A DNA stretch of 19,026 nucleotides from JBCBWG01 sp964579305 (GTDB lineage: Bacteria; Pseudomonadota; Alphaproteobacteria; Rhizobiales; Hyphomicrobiaceae). Position 1 is the first letter of the stretch; every line of letters starts with the position of its first letter. A program made the position numbers and the translations under genes. Under the pieces are notes generated by a model. It was not told the DNA's origin. It was given only the letters and a program-made list of their open reading frames with translations, and did no database searches. The stretch is from NCBI GenBank assembly GCA_964579305.1, contig CAZOGY010000073.1:1-19026 (forward strand), written 5' to 3'. Positions 14,869 through 19,026 of this stretch are shown here, one piece after another.

Positions 14869-14896
14869 TTGACAATGCGAGCCATAATCTGTAGCT
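14869..14896 (+). promoter_or_regulatory. Candidate rplM-rpsI promoter
   Basis: CTTGACA gives a consensus -35 (TTGACA, 14869-14874) after a T-rich stretch, about 104 bases upstream of the rplM ATG. The -10 is unclear: the sequence near the ideal spacing is GTAGCT, a poor match, and the better CATAAT at 14883 is too close. It fits strong ribosomal-gene promoters of alphaproteobacteria, which have well conserved -35 and loose -10 elements. Confidence 0.4.
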
Positions 14897-14977
14897 CCAC
14901 GGCCTTCGAACGCATCGGTTGTGACCTGGTCGCCTTTCCGGCCCAGGCACGTCCGCATCGATTCCGGGACAACTCAG

Positions 14978-15439
14978 ATGAAAACCTACAGCGCCAAGCC
15001 CGGCGAGGTGGAGAAGAAATGGGTCTTGATCGATGGAGAGGGGCTCGTCGTCGGGCGCCTAGCCACCGTGATCGCCACGCGCCTGCGCGGTAAGCACAAG
15101 CCCCAGTTCACGCCGCACGTCGACTGCGGTGACAATGTCATTGTCATCAATGCCGACAAGGTCGTCTTCACGGGCAATAAATACACCGACAAGAAGTACT
15201 ACTGGCACACCGGCCACCCCGGCGGCATTAAGGAGCGGACCCCGCGCCAGTTGCTCGAAGGCAAGTTTCCCGAGCGGGTGATCGAAAAAGCGGTTGAGCG
15301 CATGCTTTCCCGCGGCCCGCTCAGCCGCCGTTTGTTGCGCAACCTCAAGGTCTATAAAGGCACCGAGCACCCGCATGAGGCCCAACAGCCAGAGGCGCTG
15401 GACGTCGCTGCGCTCAATCCAAAGAACAAGAGGGCCTGA
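14978..15439 (+). CDS. rplM: 50S ribosomal protein L13
   Basis: 153 residues, the normal size for alphaproteobacterial L13; part of the large subunit, binding 23S rRNA early in assembly. Family signatures are KWVLIDGEGLVVGRLATVIA near the N-terminus, RGKHKPQFTPHVDCGDNVIV, NADKVVFTGNK and HTGHPGGIKERTPRQLL. The start ATGAAAACCTACAGCGCC matches the usual MKTYSAKP N-terminus; the frame is open upstream to 14921 but that part is not L13-like. The last base of its stop is the first base of the rpsI ATG (TGATG), so L13 and S9 are translationally coupled, as in many bacteria. Confidence 0.97.
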   Translation: MKTYSAKPGEVEKKWVLIDGEGLVVGRLATVIATRLRGKHKPQFTPHVDCGDNVIVINADKVVFTGNKYTDKKYYWHTGHPGGIKERTPRQLLEGKFPERVIEKAVERMLSRGPLSRRLLRNLKVYKGTEHPHEAQQPEALDVAALNPKNKRA

Positions 15440-15924
15440 TGGCGGAAGAAACCAAAACGCTGGAAGACCTTGGCGACTTACAGGGCGAAACGCCGGTGGC
15501 AAGTGACGCGCCGGTCCACGTCCAAAAGCTCGACAACTTCGGCCGGGCCTACGCGACGGGCAAGCGTAAAAACGCCATCGCTCGCGTCTGGATCCGCCCC
15601 GGCAACGGTCGCATCCTGGTCAACAAGAAAGAGATGTCGGAGTATTTCGCCCGCCCGGTGCTCCAGCTCATCCTCAAGCAACCGCTGCAGCTCGTAGAAC
15701 GCGCCGACGCCTATGATATCGTGGCGACGGTCAAAGGCGGCGGACTTTCCGGACAAGCCGGTGCTGTCCGCCACGGCATTTCCAAGGCGCTCACCTATTA
15801 TGAGCCGGAACTGCGCAGCCCGCTGAAAAAGGGCGGCTTCCTGACCCGCGACAGCCGCGTGGTTGAGCGTAAGAAATACGGCCGCGCAAAGGCCCGCAGA
15901 AGCTTCCAGTTCTCCAAACGCTGA
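15439..15924 (+). CDS. rpsI: 30S ribosomal protein S9
   Basis: 161 residues. The S9 domain runs from ~35 to the C-terminus: GRAYATGKRKNAIARVWIRP, GRILVNKKEMSEYF, TVKGGGLSGQAGAVRHGISKAL, GFLTRDSRVVERKKYGRAKA, ending RRSFQFSKR, the conserved tail that reaches the ribosomal P site. The acidic ~32-residue N-terminal extension (MAEETKTLEDLGDLQ) is usual in alphaproteobacterial S9 compared with about 130 residues in E. coli. It overlaps the rplM stop by one base and is followed by a strong terminator 37 bases after its stop. Confidence 0.98.
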   Translation: MAEETKTLEDLGDLQGETPVASDAPVHVQKLDNFGRAYATGKRKNAIARVWIRPGNGRILVNKKEMSEYFARPVLQLILKQPLQLVERADAYDIVATVKGGGLSGQAGAVRHGISKALTYYEPELRSPLKKGGFLTRDSRVVERKKYGRAKARRSFQFSKR

Positions 15925-15960
15925 GCCGTTTCGGAACAATGTTGTCTTCTACGACTTTGG

Positions 15961-15986
15961 AAAGAGCCCGCGCCGCGGGCTCTTTT
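15961..15986 (+). terminator. Rho-independent terminator of rplM-rpsI
   Basis: AAAGAGCCCG (15961-15970) pairs perfectly with CGGGCTCTTT (15976-15985) around a 5-base loop, ending in TTTT. The A-run on the left also makes it usable from the opposite strand. It follows the rpsI stop (15922-15924) by 36 bases. Confidence 0.85.
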
Positions 15987-15991
15987 GCCGT

Positions 15992-16267
15992 GTGCTCGCC
16001 GTCGCAGGCGCAGCCAAGGGCAGCAGCCTCGCGCTGATCCTCGGCCTCGCCATCGCCATTGTCCTGATGGCCGTCGCCTCGCAATTCATCGTCAGATTGC
16101 TTGTCCGCTATTCCTGGATCACGTGGATCGGGCTGTTGATCATTCTCTACATCGCCGTTGAAATGATCGACCTGGGCGCCCATCAGGTCAGTCGTGCCGC
16201 CAACCAGACCGGTTGCAGCGAGCCGTTGTGTTCCGCAATCCACCCCTGGCTGACGCGGACGTTCTGA
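15992..16267 (+). pseudogene. 5'-truncated TerC-family membrane protein remnant
   Basis: The frame reads VLAVAGAAKGSSLALILGLA, continuing to VRYSWITWIGLLIILYIAVEMIDLG and a stop at 16265-16267 (about 91 codons). This is the C-terminal half of TerC-type integral membrane proteins, where VLAVAGAA directly follows the conserved metal-site DN and leads into two transmembrane helices. Everything before it is missing: the preceding bases are the rpsI terminator, and the frame continues upstream only through that terminator into rpsI. There is no ribosome site and the sequence lies just beyond a strong terminator. The last ~25 codons (ANQTGCSEPLC onward) look unlike TerC. The helices themselves are well preserved, so loss may be recent. 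Expression as a short protein from the GTG at 15992 is possible but unlikely. Confidence 0.72.
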
Positions 16268-16382
16268 TGCGGGCACGCCCGATAGGGAAACGCCTGCATC
16301 GTCATGGCGGTGGCCAGATAAAACCTGGCGCAAGAAAACGTCCGCAGGCAAACTCCGAACGGACCAACAAAGAGACGCTTCC

Positions 16383-17327
16383 ATGACCAAGACCGTGTTC
16401 ATCGACGGCGAAGCCGGCACTACCGGACTTGGCATCCGCGCGCGCCTGGAAAACCTAAGCGGCGTCTCCGTGTGCAGCCTTGCAGACGACAAGCGCAAGG
16501 ACCCGGCTGCCAAAGCTGACCTGATGGCCAACGTCGACGCCGTCATTCTGTGCTTGCCCGATGCAGCAGCCGTCGAGACGGTCGCGCTGGCCGATGCATT
16601 GCCCGATGGCGGACCCGTCATCGTCGATGCATCAACGGCTCATCGCGTCAGCGATGGCTGGGTCTACGGCTTTGCGGAATTGGCAGCCGAACAGACAGAG
16701 CGCATCCGCCAAAGCCGTCGCATCGCCAATCCCGGCTGCTACCCAACCGGCGCCATCGCGTTGATCCGTCCGCTCGTGGATGCGGGCCTGCTGTCAACCG
16801 ACGCGCCCATCACCGTCAATGCCGTTTCAGGTTACACGGGTGGTGGCAAGGCCATGATCGAAGCCTATGAGGCGGGCACGGCACCGGCCTTTGAAATCTA
16901 CGGCCTTGGCCTGACCCACAAACACCTGCCGGAACTGCAAACATATGCCGGCCTCGTCAGACGACCGATCTTCGTGCCGTCGGTTGGCAACTTCCCGCAA
17001 GGTATGCTGGTCAGCGTCCCATTGCATTTGGACACGTTGCACGGCGCCCCATCGCCGGCGACGTTGCACGCCGCGCTCACCGACCATTATGCAAACACGG
17101 GACTGAGCGCTGAGAGCCTTGTTGACGTGATGCCGCTGACCGATGAGTGCATCGCCACCGGGCGCATCAGCGCGCCGGACATGGCCGAAAGCGACCGGCT
17201 GGAGTTGCGCGTGTTCGGCAATGCCGACCTGGGTCAGGCGGTCCTTGTGGCCAAGCTCGATAACCTCGGCAAGGGCGCATCGGGCGCCGCTGTTCAAAAC
17301 CTGCAAATCGCCCTTGGCTTGATCTGA
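16383..17327 (+). CDS. argC: N-acetyl-gamma-glutamyl-phosphate reductase, type 2
   Basis: 314 residues, the shorter type 2 form common in alphaproteobacteria. It reduces N-acetylglutamyl phosphate to N-acetylglutamate semialdehyde with NADPH, the third step of arginine synthesis, in the cytoplasm. FIDGEAGTTGLGI (6-18) is the Rossmann/NADP-binding start; VDASTAHRV (81-89) and the catalytic cysteine in ANPGCYPTGAIAL (Cys119) follow; VNAVSGYTGGGKAMI and LTHKHLPELQTYAGL are further ArgC signatures. The ATG at 16383 begins the conserved MTKTVFIDGEAGTTG; an AGAG purine run lies about 9 bases upstream. It follows rpsI, an order usual in Rhizobiales, but the rpsI terminator and TerC remnant lie between, so it probably has its own promoter in 16268-16382. 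Confidence 0.96.
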   Translation: MTKTVFIDGEAGTTGLGIRARLENLSGVSVCSLADDKRKDPAAKADLMANVDAVILCLPDAAAVETVALADALPDGGPVIVDASTAHRVSDGWVYGFAELAAEQTERIRQSRRIANPGCYPTGAIALIRPLVDAGLLSTDAPITVNAVSGYTGGGKAMIEAYEAGTAPAFEIYGLGLTHKHLPELQTYAGLVRRPIFVPSVGNFPQGMLVSVPLHLDTLHGAPSPATLHAALTDHYANTGLSAESLVDVMPLTDECIATGRISAPDMAESDRLELRVFGNADLGQAVLVAKLDNLGKGASGAAVQNLQIALGLI

Positions 17328-17372
17328 CCGCTCAAGCCTCCCGAAGCGCTTACTCTCCGCCGGCCGCCCCGA

Positions 17373-18473
17373 TCAGCGGCGCACGGTACTGCTCATCGCA
17401 AGACGATGATAATGCCACACGGCAATCGCAAGTAGGACCGCGGCACCGCCCTGATGTGCCAACCCAAGCCCGATCGGGATTTCGCCACCGGCACCCGGCA
17501 CGGCCAGCAAAGTCCAAATCCCGAGCCCGGCTTGCGCGATCACGGCAACCGCAAGCACCCCGGCGCTGCGCACGGGAACCGGATCGTCCGAACGCGCGAT
17601 GACACCGGCGGCATGGACAAGCGCCACCACGCAGATCACGTAGGCCGTGACCCGATGGTTGAACTGAACCGTCGTGATATTCTCAAACAGGTTCACCCAC
17701 CAAGGCGACAGGGAATAGAGCCCAGCCGGTACGAGATCGCCATCCATCAACGGCCATGTGTTGTAGGTCAGCCCCGCCTTGGTGCCAGCAACGAAACCGC
17801 CAATTGCCGCCTGCAGGAAAATCAAGACGGCAAGCGCGCCGGCGATCGTCAGTTGATAGCGCGGCACCGTTGGTAATGAGATGTCCTCGCGCGCGGGCTG
17901 GGCCCACAGACGCACCCGCACGAGCAGCGCCAGAATCAAGAACGCCATCGAAAGATGCAACGCGAGACGATACGGGCTGACGTCGACGCGGTCCGACAGG
18001 CCCGACTGGACCATGTACCAACCCAAGAACCCTTGCAGTCCGCCCAGCGCCAGAAGGCCCACAAGCCACGGCCCGAGGCCCGCTGGAATCGTACCGCGCA
18101 GCGCAAATACGGCAAGCGGCACCGCAAAGACAACACCGATCAAACGGCCCAGAAAACGATGTCCCCACTCCCACCAGAAAATGAATTTGAACGCATCAAG
18201 GCTCATGCCCGCGTTGATCTCGCGGTACTCAGGGATTTGCTTGTACTTTTCGAACGCGATCAGCCAGTCGGCTTCCGTTAAAGGTGGGATCGCACCAAGG
18301 ATCGGCTGCCACTCCGTGATCGACAGGCCGCTGTCGGTCAGCCGCGTCGCCCCGCCGACCACAACCATGGCCAGCACGAGCAGGATCATCGCCGTAAGCC
18401 ACAGCCGGATCGCCACCGCATCCAAAGAGACATCACGTCTCACCACCGGCTCAAAAGTCATCGTCGCTGTCAT
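17373..18473 (-). CDS. ctaA: Heme A synthase (COX15/CtaA, type 2)
   Basis: 366 residues from the ATG at 18473. An inner-membrane enzyme that oxidises the C8 methyl of heme O to give heme A for aa3-type cytochrome oxidase. About eight hydrophobic helices are visible. Conserved motifs are GGATRLTDSGLSITEWQP (40-57), WEWGHRFLGRLIG (101-113, His105), LHLSMAF (His173), FNHRVTAY (His273) and LAHQGGA (His340), the four heme-ligand histidines. Like mitochondrial COX15 it lacks the loop cysteine pair of Bacillus-type CtaA. The frame extends upstream to a TTG at 18536, but the ATG at 18473 (or 18461) fits the family better; the ribosome site is weak. Convergent with argC (45 bases apart) and divergent from the DUF2842 gene; COX15 and DUF2842 are frequent neighbours in alphaproteobacteria. 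Confidence 0.95.
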   Translation of the reverse strand: MTATMTFEPVVRRDVSLDAVAIRLWLTAMILLVLAMVVVGGATRLTDSGLSITEWQPILGAIPPLTEADWLIAFEKYKQIPEYREINAGMSLDAFKFIFWWEWGHRFLGRLIGVVFAVPLAVFALRGTIPAGLGPWLVGLLALGGLQGFLGWYMVQSGLSDRVDVSPYRLALHLSMAFLILALLVRVRLWAQPAREDISLPTVPRYQLTIAGALAVLIFLQAAIGGFVAGTKAGLTYNTWPLMDGDLVPAGLYSLSPWWVNLFENITTVQFNHRVTAYVICVVALVHAAGVIARSDDPVPVRSAGVLAVAVIAQAGLGIWTLLAVPGAGGEIPIGLGLAHQGGAAVLLAIAVWHYHRLAMSSTVRR

Positions 18474-18630
18474 CGGAAACCGCTTCGCCTGCGTCAAAGG
18501 ATGTGTTCGCCAACCTGCCTCGCGATCGCCAGACAAACAATGCGCCGTGTCAGCGCGTTATCGCATCTCACCCGGCGCAAGCTGACGCAGCCCCTCGCGC
18601 CAGCTCCCCACTGCAAAAGGACTTTTCCGC

Positions 18631-18855
18631 ATGTCGAGCCGCACCCGCAAACTCGTCGGCACCGTAATCCTCACGATCTTCCTGACAATCTACGCCCTGA
18701 TCGCAATGATGGTGGCGATCATTCTTCAGGTGAACGCCAGCAAGCTCGTCGAAGTGCTCTATTACGTGATTGCCGGGCTCGCATGGGTCGTCCCCGCCGG
18801 CGCCATCGTCTGGTGGATGCAAAAACCGGACCCTGATCCAGACAACCCCGTCTGA
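18631..18855 (+). CDS. DUF2842 small membrane protein
   Basis: 74 residues with two transmembrane helices (about 8-32 and 40-62): RKLVGTVILTIFLTIYALIA and LYYVIAGLAWVVPAGAIVWW, ending in an acidic Pro-rich tail PDPDPDNPV. The pattern RTRKL.GT....... with LYY..AGLAW..PA...WM matches the alphaproteobacterial DUF2842 family, whose function is unknown. AAGGA lies about 11 bases before the ATG. It is divergent from heme A synthase with 157 bases between the starts, a pairing seen in other alphaproteobacteria and consistent with a role near cytochrome oxidase assembly, which is only an inference. Confidence 0.85.
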   Translation: MSSRTRKLVGTVILTIFLTIYALIAMMVAIILQVNASKLVEVLYYVIAGLAWVVPAGAIVWWMQKPDPDPDNPV

Positions 18856-18865
18856 CCCAAAGCGC

Positions 18866-18990
18866 GCCTAAAGCATATCGCATCCAATCGGGTTCACGCC
18901 CCAAGGCCGCAAAGCGCCCCGGGCCATCGATGTTCGTGTTCGAAACATCGACACGAAAACGGCCCGCCCCCGCGGAGGGCCAACGGCCCG
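18866..18990. repeat. Possible dispersed intergenic repeat and nested hairpins
   Basis: After the DUF2842 stop, CCTAAAGCATATCGCATCC then ATCGGGTTCACG (about 18866-18898) resembles short intergenic repeats I recall from Rhizobiales genomes. It is followed by TCGATGTT (18927-18934) / AACATCGA (18944-18951), enclosed by GGGCC (18921-18925) / GGCCC (18961-18965), and a further GGCCC/GGGCC pair at 18961-18981. It may serve as a terminator for the DUF2842 gene. Only two copies of any unit are visible here, so repeat status is unproven. Confidence 0.35.
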
Positions 18991-19023
18991 TGAGCGCAAC
19001 AAAGCTAAAGCGAGGCGCATTTC

Positions 19024-19026
19024 ATG
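19024..19026 (+). other. Possible start codon of a gene running off the right edge
   Basis: The window ends in ATG, preceded by GCGAGG about 8 bases upstream, an acceptable ribosome-binding site. Nothing of the coding sequence is visible. Confidence 0.25.

Noticed and set aside
15791..16621. 276-codon - strand frame across the rpsI end, terminator and argC start
   Set aside because: It runs antisense through rpsI, a strong terminator and argC; no domain is recognisable.

Overview
The window looks like chromosomal core DNA of a GC-rich alphaproteobacterium, most likely a member of the Hyphomicrobiales (Rhizobiales) or a close relative. The evidence is the gene content: an AlaC-type aminotransferase followed by hom and class II glpX, the rplM-rpsI-argC order, a type 2 (mitochondrial-like) heme A synthase beside a DUF2842 protein, and a class I PHA synthase. 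The genus cannot be read from the sequence alone.

Layout. Positions 1-1205 (- strand) hold two tandem paralogous secreted, extremely basic proteins; the first runs off the left edge. Positions 1410-5087 (-) hold an apparent operon in transcription order aminotransferase, homoserine dehydrogenase, fructose-bisphosphatase GlpX. Its promoter region carries a perfect 20-bp tandem duplication and faces away from phaC (5563-7410, +). Converging on phaC is a - strand pair: a GT-C-like polytopic membrane protein (8162-9517) coupled to a secreted pentapeptide-repeat protein (7464-8150). Upstream of that pair lies metY (9857-11161, -), whose 3' end is duplicated in tandem. A glycine-rich small protein (11588-11887, +) is divergent from metY. 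Next come an ECHDC3-like enoyl-CoA hydratase family protein overlapping a YccU-like CoA-binding protein (12011-13425, -), a secreted protein of unknown function (13682-14242, -), and a divergent PaaI-type thioesterase (14321-14800, +). The right side holds rplM and rpsI with a strong terminator, a 5'-truncated TerC remnant, argC, ctaA/COX15 (-) and a DUF2842 membrane protein (+).

How the genes fit together. Most of it is housekeeping: homoserine and methionine synthesis (hom, metY), transamination, gluconeogenesis (glpX), arginine synthesis (argC), ribosomal proteins, heme A for cytochrome oxidase, and carbon storage as polyhydroxyalkanoate (phaC). No phage, integrase, complete transposon, CRISPR array, restriction system, toxin-antitoxin pair, tRNA or rRNA was seen. 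I did not find a new multi-gene system. The least explained content is the pair of secreted histone-H1-like basic proteins with a PepSY-like tail, the TerC remnant placed directly after the rpsI terminator, the acyl-CoA family protein that lacks both catalytic glutamates, and a set of unrelated ~20-bp tandem duplications and a 15-bp inverted repeat confined to non-coding DNA.
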